Shown one piece after another: positions 9,001-17,107 of a DNA stretch of 61,207 nt; the first letter of the stretch is position 1; each line of letters begins with the position of its first letter. Both the position numbers and the translations under genes were made by a program. Under the pieces are notes generated by a model that made no database searches, was not told the origin of the DNA, and saw only the letters and a program-made list of their open reading frames with translations. Source of the stretch: an uncultured Lachnospiraceae bacterium (GTDB taxonomy: Bacteria > Bacillota > Clostridia > Lachnospirales > Lachnospiraceae); contig CAKNHF010000017.1 of the NCBI GenBank assembly GCA_930972465.1, positions 1-61,207 of the forward strand. The letters are read 5' to 3'.

Positions 9001-10571
9001 GGCGGGTTTGTAACCTGTGCGAAGAGCTGCTTGAAATATCCGAACAGAGGCTGACGCTTTCTGGAAAGTACGGACAGCGGGATATCGATTCCCATCGCCG
9101 CGATTCCTTCTCCGCCGTTCTTTGCCATGGTCAGGATCGATGTCTTCACATCCTCGTAGGCATATCCAAACGCTTTCTGCAGACGTGTACACTCCTCTTT
9201 TGTATATTTCGGAATGTCCTTATTCGGGATCTTCAGATCCTTCAGCTCGATCAGATTCCGGTCAAGCCACTCTCCGTAAGGCTCTTCGTTGGCATATTTT
9301 TCCTTCAGTTCTTCATCCCCGATCACTCTTCCCGCAACCGTATCTACGAGAAGCATCTTGCCGGGATGAAGTCTCTCTTTCACAAGGATCTTTCCCGGAT
9401 CAATGTCAAGAACACCGACTTCTGACGAAAGGATCAGGTTGTCATCGTCTGTAATGTAATATCTGGAAGGTCTCAGACCGTTGCGGTCAAGTACGGCTCC
9501 CATGACATCCCCGTCCGAGAACAGAATAGATGCCGGTCCGTCCCAGGGTTCCATCATTGTAGCGTAGTACTGGTAGAAATCTTTCTTATTCTGAGACATG
9601 CTGCGGTTGTTCACCCAGGGCTCCGGAATAGCGATCATTACAGCCAGCGGGAGCTCCATGCCGCTCATAACCATAAACTCAAGGGCGTTATCCAGCATGG
9701 CCGAGTCAGATCCCGAGGTATTGATAGCCGGAAGGACTTTGTGCAGCTCACCCTTCAGAGCGCCGGACTCCATTGTTTCTTCCCGGGCACGCATTTTATC
9801 CGCATTTCCCCGGATCGTATTGATCTCACCGTTATGCACAATGAATCTGTTCGGATGAGCTCTCTGCCAGCTCGGAGCCGTATTCGTACTGAATCTGGAA
9901 TGCACCATGGCGATGGCGGATTCAAAATCTTCATCCTGCAGATCTTCGAAAAACAGTCTCAGCTGTCCTACGAGGAACATTCCTTTATAAACAATCGTCC
10001 GGCTTGAAAGCGAAACAACATACGTATCGTCACTGCTCTGTTCAAAGATTCTCCTCACGATATAAAGTCTGCGGTCAAACGGAAGACCCTTCTCAATTTT
10101 TTTCGGTCTCTCGATAAAAGCCTGCATGATACAGGGCATACAATCTATCGCTGTCTTTCCCAGAATCTCCGGATGAATCGGAACCTCTCTCCATCCAAGG
10201 AAATTCAGGCCTTCTTTTCTGACAATAACCTCGAAGATCTTCTTCGCCTGATTCCTTTTCAGCTCGTCCTGAGGCAGGAAAAACATTCCCACACCGTAGT
10301 CCCTCTCTCCTCCAAGCCGGATGCCGAGCGGCTGACAGACTTTGCTGAAGAACTTGTGGGAAACCTGAAGAAGGATTCCGACACCGTCTCCGGTCTTTCC
10401 TTCTGCGTCTTTGCCGGCCCTGTGTTCCAGGTGTTCCACTATTTTAAGCGCACCGGCCACTGTGCCATGGCTCTTCTTACCTTTGATGTTTACGATCGCT
10501 CCGATACCGCAGTTGTCATGTTCAAAACTTTCGCGGTACAATCCCTGCGGACGTTTATTTTCATTCCTCAT
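6039..10571 (-). CDS. gltB: Glutamate synthase large subunit
   Basis: GltB hydrolyses glutamine and channels the ammonia to 2-oxoglutarate. The 1,510-residue protein has a 20-residue propeptide before Cys21 in DNCGIGA; removal would expose the catalytic N-terminal cysteine of a class II glutamine amidotransferase domain (to about 430). A central domain follows, then the FMN-binding synthase barrel (about 850-1210) with QMAQG-type and GEGGHLPG motifs. The 3Fe-4S cysteines are spaced C-x5-C-x4-C in CVMMRVCNLDTC. A GXGXG beta-helix domain closes the protein. It is full length and heads a two-gene operon with gltD. Upstream are a sigma-A promoter and a near-perfect CodY box, so branched-chain amino acid/GTP control is likely. 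Confidence 0.97.
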   Translation of the reverse strand: MRNENKRPQGLYRESFEHDNCGIGAIVNIKGKKSHGTVAGALKIVEHLEHRAGKDAEGKTGDGVGILLQVSHKFFSKVCQPLGIRLGGERDYGVGMFFLPQDELKRNQAKKIFEVIVRKEGLNFLGWREVPIHPEILGKTAIDCMPCIMQAFIERPKKIEKGLPFDRRLYIVRRIFEQSSDDTYVVSLSSRTIVYKGMFLVGQLRLFFEDLQDEDFESAIAMVHSRFSTNTAPSWQRAHPNRFIVHNGEINTIRGNADKMRAREETMESGALKGELHKVLPAINTSGSDSAMLDNALEFMVMSGMELPLAVMIAIPEPWVNNRSMSQNKKDFYQYYATMMEPWDGPASILFSDGDVMGAVLDRNGLRPSRYYITDDDNLILSSEVGVLDIDPGKILVKERLHPGKMLLVDTVAGRVIGDEELKEKYANEEPYGEWLDRNLIELKDLKIPNKDIPKYTKEECTRLQKAFGYAYEDVKTSILTMAKNGGEGIAAMGIDIPLSVLSRKRQPLFGYFKQLFAQVTNPPIDSIREEIVTSTTIYVGRDGNLLEKKEENCKMLRVNNPILTNTDLLKIKNMNVEGFKVAEIPITYYKNTSLEKAIEYLFIEVDRVIREGANILILTDRDVDEYHVAIPSLLAVSGLQQHLVRTKKRTSVAMILESGEPREVHHFATLLGYGACAINPYLAHESIRQLIEARLLHKDYYAAVDDYNSAVLHGIVKIASKMGISTIQSYQGAKIFEAIGLKEEFINRYFTDTVSRVGGIGIEEIAEDYTAFHTEAFDPLGLDSDMTLDSVGRHKYKSGGEEHLYNPQTIHMLQQSTRRGDYDMFKQYTHMVDEEGEKINLRGQLDFNYPKKGIPIEEVESVDSIVTRFKTGAMSYGSISKEAHETLAIAMNTLHGKSNSGEGGEEIERLGTNRSSAIKQVASGRFGVTSRYLVSAQEIQIKMAQGAKPGEGGHLPGGKVYPWIANTRHSTPGVSLISPPPHHDIYSIEDLAQLIYDCKNANKNARISVKLVSEAGVGTVAAGVAKAGAGVILISGYDGGTGAAPRSSIQNAGLPWELGLAETHQTLIQNGLRERVRIETDGKLMSGRDVAIAALLGAEEFGFATAPLVTMGCVMMRVCNLDTCPVGVATQNPELRKRFTGKPEYVINFMRFIAQELREYMAKLGVRTVDELVGRTDLLKVKETPTSRRAATLDLSSVLYNPYAKEKKGMIFNPKKVFDFELDKTLDERVLVKQLLPALEKGQKRSIEVDVTNTDRTFGTIFGSEITRRYPEGLPEDSFVIQCKGAGGQSFGAFIPKGLTLELTGDSNDYFGKGLSGGKLVVCPPNGTRFKSDENIIIGNVAFYGATSGKAFIGGVAGERFCVRNSGVRAVVEGVGDHGCEYMTGGCVVVLGQVGKNFAAGMSGGIAYVLDMDNRLYMKVNKDMVNIERVTDKYDVQELKSMIQEHVAYTNSEVGKKILDNFKDYLPKFKKIIPEDYERMMAAIMQMEEKGLSREKAKIEAFNKIKNGR

Positions 10572-10663
10572 AGTCGCTGTCCTTTCTTTTGAATATTCTA
10601 TGCCGCTGTGTAAAAGCAGTATTTCTTCGGGCCTGATCTGACACCGGCATTTTCTAGTTCAAG

Positions 10664-10692
10664 AATATACACCTTTTTCTCTTTTTTGTAAA
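10664..10692 (-). promoter_or_regulatory. Sigma-A promoter of gltB-gltD
   Basis: TTTACA (10687-10692), 17 bases, TATATT (10664-10669) on the minus strand. A second -10-like TATTAT lies further upstream, beside the CodY box, so an additional promoter is possible. Confidence 0.6.
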
Positions 10693-10745
10693 CAGGAATT
10701 TTTCTCGAATTGTCTGATAATTAGAATTCAATATATTTTTTATAA

Positions 10746-10760
10746 TATTTTCTGAAAATT
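10746..10760. promoter_or_regulatory. CodY box upstream of gltB
   Basis: The 15-mer TATTTTCTGAAAATT matches the CodY consensus AATTTTCWGAAAATT at 14 of 15 positions. It sits about 55 bases upstream of the gltB -35 hexamer, in an intergenic region that serves only gltB. codY itself is at about 30.5 kb. Confidence 0.7.
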
Positions 10761-10843
10761 TATCGCTTTATAAAACAACAGTAACGCTTATCGATATTGT
10801 CTTTAAAATCAGATATTTATGGAGTTAAATTAGAACACGCAAG

Positions 10844-10876
10844 AAAAAAAGCGGCAGAAATCACATTCTGCCGCAA
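10844..10876 (-). terminator. Intrinsic terminator after the CPBP gene
   Basis: GCGGCAGAA (10851-10859) pairs with TTCTGCCGC (10866-10874) across a 6-base loop. On the minus strand the stem is followed by TTTTTTTC. It separates the argS operon from gltB. Confidence 0.92.
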
Positions 10877-10894
10877 ACAATTTTAAATTGTTTT

Positions 10895-11827
10895 TTATAA
10901 AAACATATTTGTCGAATCTTCTTTTTTTTCTGAATGATCCTCTTTTTTTTCGCCGACTGTCTGTCGAATCATCACAAACATTACAGAACAGATAAACGCG
11001 CAGACAATCACAGTCAGGGACATTCTGAGGAGATCTTCCGCAAGCCAGCTGAAGAATCCCGCTTCTGTAAACACCAGCGCTCCCGTATTCAGCACAATGT
11101 GCATGAGCATCGGAGCCCTCAGCGAACCGAATCTTTCATAGAGATAACTCAGCAGTACGCCCAGAAGGAAACTGTAAACCATCTGGATCGTATTCGTGTG
11201 CATGATGGAAAAGAACAGGGAAGACCACAGAGCCGAGTACCAGAAGTTCCGGTTTTCTCTGTATCTTTCAAACATGATTCCCCGGAACATCAGCTCTTCC
11301 GCCGCAGGTACGATGATTCCCAGCGCAAGGACCTGCACCGGAAAAGAGGCCGAATACATGCTCTGTGCCGCGCTGACGTACGCTTCATCATACATAACAG
11401 CCTGTGCCATCGCCGACAGGCAGGTCACGCCAACTGTGCCCAGAATACCGAACACGAGGATCATCCAGTATTTTTTCAACGGCGTCCGCTGCGCCGGTCC
11501 GATCCCCAGATCCTTCTCAAGCTTTCTGTCCTTTCTGAACAGAATTGCCGTCAGAGGAATCGTGCACAGGGCGGCTGCCCCCGTAATCTCCACTTCGTAT
11601 TTCATGACAAGTTCAATTGCAGGACCGATAAGCGACATATAACTTTCCATCGCCTGTTCCGCGTCCGTTATATTCCCGCTTGCGAACTGCTTCATATAGG
11701 CTTCCGTCATATACGGCACCTGGATAAACGCCTGAATAATAAACTGGACAGCCAGCTGGATTCCCCAGTATGCAAGGAGGGGACCGGCCAGGCTCCAGAA
11801 GGGACTCTTTCTATGAATATGATTCAT
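10895..11827 (-). CDS. CPBP family intramembrane metalloprotease
   Basis: This polytopic membrane protein (310 residues, about eight hydrophobic segments) belongs to the CAAX prenyl protease 2/bacteriocin-processing (CPBP, Abi) family. Its three catalytic motifs are visible: EELMFRG (EExxxR type), FFSIMHTN with the metal-binding His, and HIVLN in the last conserved helix. In this family the substrates are usually unknown; some members confer bacteriocin immunity. The start is at MNHIHRKS, where ATG overlaps the TGA of the upstream AlaX gene by four bases; a longer frame starting ten codons earlier is possible. It closes an argS-alaX-CPBP unit. Confidence 0.82.
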   Translation of the reverse strand: MNHIHRKSPFWSLAGPLLAYWGIQLAVQFIIQAFIQVPYMTEAYMKQFASGNITDAEQAMESYMSLIGPAIELVMKYEVEITGAAALCTIPLTAILFRKDRKLEKDLGIGPAQRTPLKKYWMILVFGILGTVGVTCLSAMAQAVMYDEAYVSAAQSMYSASFPVQVLALGIIVPAAEELMFRGIMFERYRENRNFWYSALWSSLFFSIMHTNTIQMVYSFLLGVLLSYLYERFGSLRAPMLMHIVLNTGALVFTEAGFFSWLAEDLLRMSLTVIVCAFICSVMFVMIRQTVGEKKEDHSEKKEDSTNMFL

Positions 11828-13020
11828 TGCATATTCCCCGCTTTCTCCAGAATCCATGCCTTTATATCCTCTTCGTTTCCGCTTGCCGTTCCCTGCACCA
11901 TTTCAGGCCGTCCGCCCCCTCTTCCGTCAAACGCAGCGTTGAACTCTTTTACAAAAGGCCGCATATCCGCGCTCCTGCTTCCGATCACATAGCGGTATCC
12001 TCCGCTGCCATCTCCGTGAAATACCGCGCACAGCTTTCTTTCACGCTCAAGCACCTTGTTCATGAGAAGACGCATATTTTCTCCTTCTATGTCATCCGAG
12101 AATATGCAGACGGTCTCCTCCTCATCCGGCACCATTTCCGCCTGATACATTACAAGCTTTCTGTCCTTTCCGACGATCTGAGATTTCAATCCGGCGCACT
12201 CATCTCTCAGATGATGTACAGCTTCCGCGATCTCATTCTGTTTTGCGCAGAGGAGAGCCGATATATCCGCTGCCTGCTCCTGCTTTACCGCGTAATCCGA
12301 AAGGGCGCGCACTCCGCAGAGCATCGTCACGCGGACGCCGCCTTTGTACCTCTGCATACCGGTAAGCTTTATAAGACCGATCTCACCCGTCCGCTTCACA
12401 TGAGGCGCGCAGCAGGCACAGACGTCATATCCGGGAACTGTCACGATACGGATCTGTCCTTCTATCTCTATCTTGCTTCGATACTCCATGTGCTCCGCCT
12501 CTGACGCAGAGGGATACAGAACCTGTATTTCCAGGTTCTTCCACACTGCACGGTTTGCCTCAAGTTCAATCTCCCGAAGTTCTTCCCCTGTGATCTCTCC
12601 GTTGAAATCCATGGTACAGTCTTCACTTCCCAGATGAAATCCCACGTTGTTGTAGCCGAACTTTGAGTGCACAAGGCCGGAAACAATATGCTCTCCCGTA
12701 TGCTGCTGCATCTTCATAAACCGCTCTTCCCAGTCAACCCGTCCGCTCACCGTCGTTCCGACTTCCAGAGGGCCGTCCGCAACATGGAATATCCTGCCGT
12801 TTTCCTCCCGGACATCAAGGACTCTGACGCCGCCCAGCTCCCCGGTATCCGCATATTGTCCTCCGCCTTCCGGGAAAAAGGCGGTACGGTCGGTCTCTAT
12901 CTCATATCGGTCTTTTACAGCTTCGCAGGAAATCACTTCTGCAGTAAATTCTCTGAGATGGCTGTCCTGATAGAACAGTTTTTCCGTGATCCTGTTTTCC
13001 GTCATCTTTGATTCTGTCAT
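11824..13020 (-). CDS. AlaX-like alanyl-tRNA editing protein with DHHA1 domain
   Basis: The protein (398 residues) resembles the editing half of alanyl-tRNA synthetase and should hydrolyse mischarged Ser- or Gly-tRNA(Ala) in trans. The order is a short beta-barrel with FFPEGGGQYADTG near residue 48, a zinc editing site with HTGEH near 112 and CACCAPH near 205, then a C-terminal DHHA1 domain ending in the Gly-rich RGGGRPEMVQG. This matches AlaX-L rather than a broken AlaRS, since no aminoacylation core is present. It starts six bases after the argS stop, with its ribosome binding site inside the argS end. A second ATG five codons in is possible. Confidence 0.87.
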   Translation of the reverse strand: MTESKMTENRITEKLFYQDSHLREFTAEVISCEAVKDRYEIETDRTAFFPEGGGQYADTGELGGVRVLDVREENGRIFHVADGPLEVGTTVSGRVDWEERFMKMQQHTGEHIVSGLVHSKFGYNNVGFHLGSEDCTMDFNGEITGEELREIELEANRAVWKNLEIQVLYPSASEAEHMEYRSKIEIEGQIRIVTVPGYDVCACCAPHVKRTGEIGLIKLTGMQRYKGGVRVTMLCGVRALSDYAVKQEQAADISALLCAKQNEIAEAVHHLRDECAGLKSQIVGKDRKLVMYQAEMVPDEEETVCIFSDDIEGENMRLLMNKVLERERKLCAVFHGDGSGGYRYVIGSRSADMRPFVKEFNAAFDGRGGGRPEMVQGTASGNEEDIKAWILEKAGNMQ

Positions 13021-13026
13021 CTGGCA

Positions 13027-14793
13027 TTACATCCTTTCCGGAGCCTCAAATCCGAGCAGATCGATGCACGTCTCCAGCACTCTTTTCGTCAGGCTGAGAA
13101 GTGCGATATATCCGGATTTCTTTGTCTCATCCTCCTCGGCCAGTATCTTGGTCTCATGATAGAACTTGTTGAACTCGTTGGCCAGCTCATAGATATAGGC
13201 GCAGATCTTATGAGGCGCAGTCTCCTCATAAACCGTCTCCATCACATCATTAAACCGCAGCGTCTGCAGCATAAGCGCTTTCTCATACTGATCTTCTGCC
13301 GGAAGCACATGGAGTCCTTCCGGCGCTCCGCCATTCTCCCGATACTTGTTCAGTATCGACTTTATACGCACAATGGTATACAGAATATACGGTCCCGTAT
13401 TTCCCTCAAAAGAAGTAAACCGGTCCACATCAAAAATATAATCCTTGGACGCCTGATTCGAGAGATCACCGTATTTGATCGCCGCAAGCCCCACGGTCTC
13501 AGCCGTACGTTTTGCCTCTTCCTCCTCTACGGTGCGGTTGTCCATGATCTTTCTGTACATTTCCTCATCTATCTCACGGATCAGATTCTCCAGCCGCATA
13601 ACCCCGCCTTCTCTTGTCTTGAAAGGCTTTCCGTCTTTTCCGTTCATTGTTCCGAATCCCAGGAATTTCAGCTCCGTATCCCGGGGAACAATCCCTGTTT
13701 TCTTTGCGCAGCGGAAGACCTGAATAAAATGCAGCTCCTGACGTTTGTCAACGACGTAGATCACCTCATCCGGATGATAATCTTCCTCTCTCTGAACAAG
13801 CGTGGCCAGATCCGTTGTATCATACAGCGCCGCCCCGTCCGATTTCAGGATCATGCACGGCGGCACCTCCTTATTGTCCGTCTCCTCCTGGACATCTACG
13901 ACGAGAGCTCCCTCATCGTAACGCGCATAGCCCTTGTCTTTGAGCATCTGTACCATGTCGGGAATGTATTTCTGCGCATCCGCCTCGCCCTTCCAGAGAT
14001 CAAACTCTACATTAAGCTTTCTGTAATTCTTCTTCAGATCCTCCACGGAAACATGCATGATATGATTCCAGATCGCGCGGTATCCCCGGTGTCCGTTCTG
14101 CAGAAGATAGGTAGCATGCAATGCTTCTTCTCTGTAATCTTCGTGTTCTTTCGCATATGCGCTTGCCGTAGGATATATCTCTTCAAGCTCACCGATCGTA
14201 AACGGAGCCTCCTCCGGATACTCTCCTTCATAGCTGTCGTCAAAATACACCAGCTCCGGGCTGCGTTTTCTGAGCTCTGTGATGATCAGTCCCATCTGAT
14301 ATCCCCAGTCTCCCAGGTGAATATCACCGATCACTTTGTTTCCTTTAAAGCGGGCAATCCGCTTTACACTTTCACCGATGATGGCCGAGCGCAGATGTCC
14401 TACATGCAGCGGCTTTGCCACATTCGGTCCGCCATAATCGATAATAATAGTTTTCGGATTCTTTACCTCTTCCACGCCGAGTCTGTCCGCTCCCGCCATC
14501 TCATTCAGATACTCCGCTGCAAATACCGGAGAGAGCTTCAGATTAATGAATCCCGGTTTTACGACATCCACCGTCTCGAAACAGCGGCTGTCCTTCAGAT
14601 ATCCCGCGACATCCTCCGCGATCATGAAAGGTGCCTTTTTATATTTCTTCGCCCCTGCCATAGCCCCGTTGCACTGATACTCGCACAGGTCCGGCCGGTT
14701 TGAGAGCGTCACTTTTGCAAGTTCCTCTTCATATCCTGCTTTGCGGAACGCATCCTGCATTTCCGCTGTGATCATCTCAAGTAAAGTCTTCAA
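13027..14793 (-). CDS. argS: Arginyl-tRNA synthetase
   Basis: ArgS is a class I enzyme that charges tRNA(Arg). The N-terminal Add-1 domain (about 1-110) recognises the tRNA D-loop. HVGHLRSA near residue 130 is the HIGH signature. FKTREGGVMRLENL stands where the class I KMSKS motif is degenerate in ArgRS, and a helical DALR domain closes the protein, ending FEAPERM. The start is chosen as TTG at 14793: the GTG at 14805 overlaps the AAAGGAG Shine-Dalgarno sequence and cannot use it, while the TTG lies 11 bases after it and gives MKTLLEMI, a usual ArgS opening. The promoter sits only about 30 bases upstream. No T-box is visible. Confidence 0.94.
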   Translation of the reverse strand: MKTLLEMITAEMQDAFRKAGYEEELAKVTLSNRPDLCEYQCNGAMAGAKKYKKAPFMIAEDVAGYLKDSRCFETVDVVKPGFINLKLSPVFAAEYLNEMAGADRLGVEEVKNPKTIIIDYGGPNVAKPLHVGHLRSAIIGESVKRIARFKGNKVIGDIHLGDWGYQMGLIITELRKRSPELVYFDDSYEGEYPEEAPFTIGELEEIYPTASAYAKEHEDYREEALHATYLLQNGHRGYRAIWNHIMHVSVEDLKKNYRKLNVEFDLWKGEADAQKYIPDMVQMLKDKGYARYDEGALVVDVQEETDNKEVPPCMILKSDGAALYDTTDLATLVQREEDYHPDEVIYVVDKRQELHFIQVFRCAKKTGIVPRDTELKFLGFGTMNGKDGKPFKTREGGVMRLENLIREIDEEMYRKIMDNRTVEEEEAKRTAETVGLAAIKYGDLSNQASKDYIFDVDRFTSFEGNTGPYILYTIVRIKSILNKYRENGGAPEGLHVLPAEDQYEKALMLQTLRFNDVMETVYEETAPHKICAYIYELANEFNKFYHETKILAEEDETKKSGYIALLSLTKRVLETCIDLLGFEAPERM

Positions 14794-14826
14794 TTCATTC
14801 CACACTCCTTTATCCGTATGATTGTC

Positions 14827-14855
14827 AGTATACCATGTCTAAATTCCCACGGCAA
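14827..14855 (-). promoter_or_regulatory. Sigma-A promoter of argS
   Basis: TTGCCG (14850-14855), 17 bases, TATACT (14827-14832) on the minus strand. The very short leader leaves no room for a T-box and supports the near-downstream TTG start of argS. Confidence 0.75.
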
Positions 14856-14947
14856 GTTTTTGCCATCGCAAATGCCGTTTTTAATGCCGCAGCCTTTCCG
14901 TATTATAATTTCCGCGCATTTTCCTGCAGAATCCCGCAGGCGGCTTC

Positions 14948-14976
14948 TTGCATAAATCATGAATACATTTTATAAT
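14948..14976 (+). promoter_or_regulatory. Sigma-A promoter of the endonuclease IV gene
   Basis: TTGCAT (14948-14953), 17 bases, TATAAT (14971-14976). The start codon follows after about 70 bases of leader. Confidence 0.75.
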
Positions 14977-15049
14977 GCTTTCCGGGATATTTCCCCCATC
15001 TGATAAAACCGAAAATCAGAAGTCTGACAACAGAAAGGAATATTATAAT

Positions 15050-15967
15050 ATGAAGATAGGTTCACATGTCGGCATGAGCGGAAAGGAAATGCTCCTCGGT
15101 TCTGCAAAAGAGGCCGTCTCCTACGGCGCCGACACATTCATGTTTTATACCGGAGCGCCGCAGAACACCCGGCGCAAAGAGATCCGCGAGCTGAACATCG
15201 CCCCTGCATGGGATTACATGAGGGAACACGGAATTGAAGAGATCATCGTACACGCTCCGTATATTATCAATCTCGGCAATTCCGTCAAGCCGGAGACCTT
15301 TTCTCTGGCCGTAGAATTTCTTGCCAGGGAGATCGACCGCACGATAAGCTGCGGCAGTCATATTCTGATCCTGCATCCCGGCTCACATGTGGGAGAAGGA
15401 GTTGAAACAGGAACAGCACAGATCATCAAAGGACTCAATGAAGTTCTTTCTTCGGACACGGACTGCTTCATCGCCCTGGAGACAATGGCCGGCAAAGGCT
15501 CCGAGATCGGCCAGTCCTTTGAAGAGCTCGCCCGCATTTACGACGGAGTGGTTCACAACGACAGACTGCGCGTCTGCTTTGACACCTGTCATACAAGCGA
15601 CAGCGGTTATGATATCATCCGTCATTTTGACGATGTGATCTCAGAATTCGACCGCATTCTGGGCAGGGACCAGATCGCCGTGTTCCATATCAATGACAGC
15701 AAGAACGTGCCTGGATCCCGCAAAGACCGCCACGAAAACATCGGTTTCGGGCAGATCGGTTTCGACGCGCTGAATTACATCGTACATCATCCTGATTTCG
15801 AAGCTGTTCCCAAAATCCTGGAGACGCCCTACATTCCGTCAGAAATCCGGCCGAAGAAATCCTATGCGCCTTATAAATATGAAATAGAAATGCTCCGCAG
15901 AGGAATTTTTGACCCGAATATGAAAAACAGGATTCTCAAAGACAATGAAAGTCCCGCGAATACTTGA
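15050..15967 (+). CDS. nfo: Deoxyribonuclease IV (endonuclease IV)
   Basis: Nfo cuts DNA 5' of abasic sites and trims blocked 3' ends during base excision repair, using three zinc ions in a TIM barrel. The 305-residue protein shows the family signatures: [10 protein letters not shown] at the N terminus, [12 protein letters not shown] near residue 66, LHPGSHVG near 107, [11 protein letters not shown] near 140, [14 protein letters not shown] near 176, and [23 protein letters not shown] near 215. The metal ligands (His, Glu and Asp in these motifs) are intact. AAAGGA precedes the start at MKIGSH; the longer frame has no ribosome binding site. Its 3' end overlaps the -35 box of the next operon. 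Confidence 0.95.
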   Translation: MKIGSHVGMSGKEMLLGSAKEAVSYGADTFMFYTGAPQNTRRKEIRELNIAPAWDYMREHGIEEIIVHAPYIINLGNSVKPETFSLAVEFLAREIDRTISCGSHILILHPGSHVGEGVETGTAQIIKGLNEVLSSDTDCFIALETMAGKGSEIGQSFEELARIYDGVVHNDRLRVCFDTCHTSDSGYDIIRHFDDVISEFDRILGRDQIAVFHINDSKNVPGSRKDRHENIGFGQIGFDALNYIVHHPDFEAVPKILETPYIPSEIRPKKSYAPYKYEIEMLRRGIFDPNMKNRILKDNESPANT

Positions 15968-16012
15968 CAGCCTCTGCCTTTCAATGTATGATTGTACTAT
16001 ATATTTAATACA
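15964..16012 (+). promoter_or_regulatory. Promoter and operator of the GntR-ABC operon
   Basis: TTGACA (15964-15969), 17 bases, TATGAT (15987-15992). Directly after it, TGTACTA-TATATT-TAATACA (15993-16012) is an imperfect inverted repeat covering the likely transcription start, as expected for autorepression by the YtrA-type regulator encoded first in the operon. Confidence 0.6.
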
Positions 16013-16040
16013 GTTTACAGAAAGAAAATGAGGTGATTCG

Positions 16041-16412
16041 ATGCCATGGGAATTAGACAATGACCGCCCGATCTATCTTCAGCTGATGGAGCGCATTCAA
16101 CATGACATCATTTCCGGGGTGTATAAACCCGGAGATAAGATTCCTTCCGTACGGGACCTCGCACTGGACGCCGCAGTCAATCCGAACACAATGCAGAAAG
16201 CTCTGTCCGAGCTTGAGCGAAACGGCCTCGTCTATTCGCAGAGGACGAGCGGACGATTTATTACCGATGATGAAGAACTGCTCAAAAACATGAAGATGCA
16301 GCTTGCAACAGAACATATTCGCCAGTTTTTTGAGCAGATGCATCAGCTCGGTTTCAGCGACGACGAAACGCTGCAAATGATACAGGAGACACTGAGGAGG
16401 GAAAAGCAATGA
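16041..16412 (+). CDS. GntR family transcriptional regulator, YtrA type
   Basis: This is a DNA-binding repressor of 123 residues. The N-terminal GntR winged helix is clear: RPIYLQLMERIQHDIISG, then PGDKIPSVRDLALDAAVNPNTMQKALSELERNGLVYSQRTSGRFI. Only a short helical tail of about 45 residues follows, which is the YtrA layout and leaves no room for a FadR or UTRA ligand domain. In YtrA systems the regulator controls the adjacent ABC transporter and often responds to cell-envelope stress. Here the ABC ATPase follows with a four-base ATGA overlap, and a palindrome lies at the promoter. Confidence 0.9.
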   Translation: MPWELDNDRPIYLQLMERIQHDIISGVYKPGDKIPSVRDLALDAAVNPNTMQKALSELERNGLVYSQRTSGRFITDDEELLKNMKMQLATEHIRQFFEQMHQLGFSDDETLQMIQETLRREKQ

Positions 16413-17107
16413 AACCGATACTCGAATGCCGCGGACTGACAAAAAAATACGGCAGCACCTTCGCACTCTACAATCTGAACATCGCGCTCGAACGCGGTCA
16501 GATCATCGGGCTGCTCGGTCCTAACGGAAGTGGAAAGACAACGCTGATCAAGCTTGCCAACGGACTTCTTCGTCCGTCCGGCGGCCAGATTCTTATCAAC
16601 GGATCCGAACCGGGAGTGGAGACAAAGAAAATCGTTTCTTACCTGCCGGATCGGAATTATCTTGGGAAACACATGCGTGTGGACGAGATAATGGCATACT
16701 ACAATACATTTTACGATAATTTCAGCCTCGAACGGGCTTCCGGAATGCTGGATGCTCTGTCCATTGACCCCAGGGCCAGGCTCTCTTCTCTTTCAAAGGG
16801 TACGCTGGAAAAAGTCCAGCTGATTCTTGTCATGAGCAGAGAGGCCGATCTCTATATACTGGATGAACCGATAGGGGGTGTAGATCCTGCCGCACGGGAC
16901 TATATTCTTCATACGATACTGACAAACTACAACGAAAACGCCACAGTACTGATTTCCACCCACCTGATCTCAGACATTGAAAACGTCCTTGATCACGTGA
17001 TTTTCCTGAAGAGCGGACAGCTCGTCCTCAATGCATCCGTAGACGAGATCCGCACCCAGCACAGAAAGTCTGTGGACGCTCTGTTCCGGGAGGTATTCAA
17101 ATGTTAG
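16409..17107 (+). CDS. ABC transporter ATP-binding protein
   Basis: The 232-residue nucleotide-binding subunit of an exporter-type ABC system has Walker A GPNGSGKTT near residue 38, a Q-loop region, a signature read as LSKGTLEKVQ (weak match to LSGGQ), Walker B LYILDEPIGG near 150 and the switch His in STHLISD near 184. The drifted signature is common among YtrB-like ATPases. It lies in an operon of regulator, ATPase and membrane protein with overlapping ends. The transported substrate is unknown. Envelope-stress or antimicrobial-peptide response is the usual role in this group. Confidence 0.9.
   Translation: MKPILECRGLTKKYGSTFALYNLNIALERGQIIGLLGPNGSGKTTLIKLANGLLRPSGGQILINGSEPGVETKKIVSYLPDRNYLGKHMRVDEIMAYYNTFYDNFSLERASGMLDALSIDPRARLSSLSKGTLEKVQLILVMSREADLYILDEPIGGVDPAARDYILHTILTNYNENATVLISTHLISDIENVLDHVIFLKSGQLVLNASVDEIRTQHRKSVDALFREVFKC

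Noticed and set aside
8430-9425. 331-codon plus-strand frame inside gltB
   Set aside because: Antisense shadow of the conserved glutamate synthase gene.
10934-11992. 352-codon plus-strand frame opposite the CPBP and AlaX genes
   Set aside because: It spans the junction of two well-supported minus-strand genes in the antisense direction; His/Arg-rich shadow sequence.
13156-14703. 515-codon plus-strand frame opposite argS
   Set aside because: Long but antisense to argS; the translation has no family features and no start site signals.
14805-14855. T-box riboswitch upstream of argS
   Set aside because: The promoter lies only about 30 bases before the start codon, leaving no leader for a T-box.
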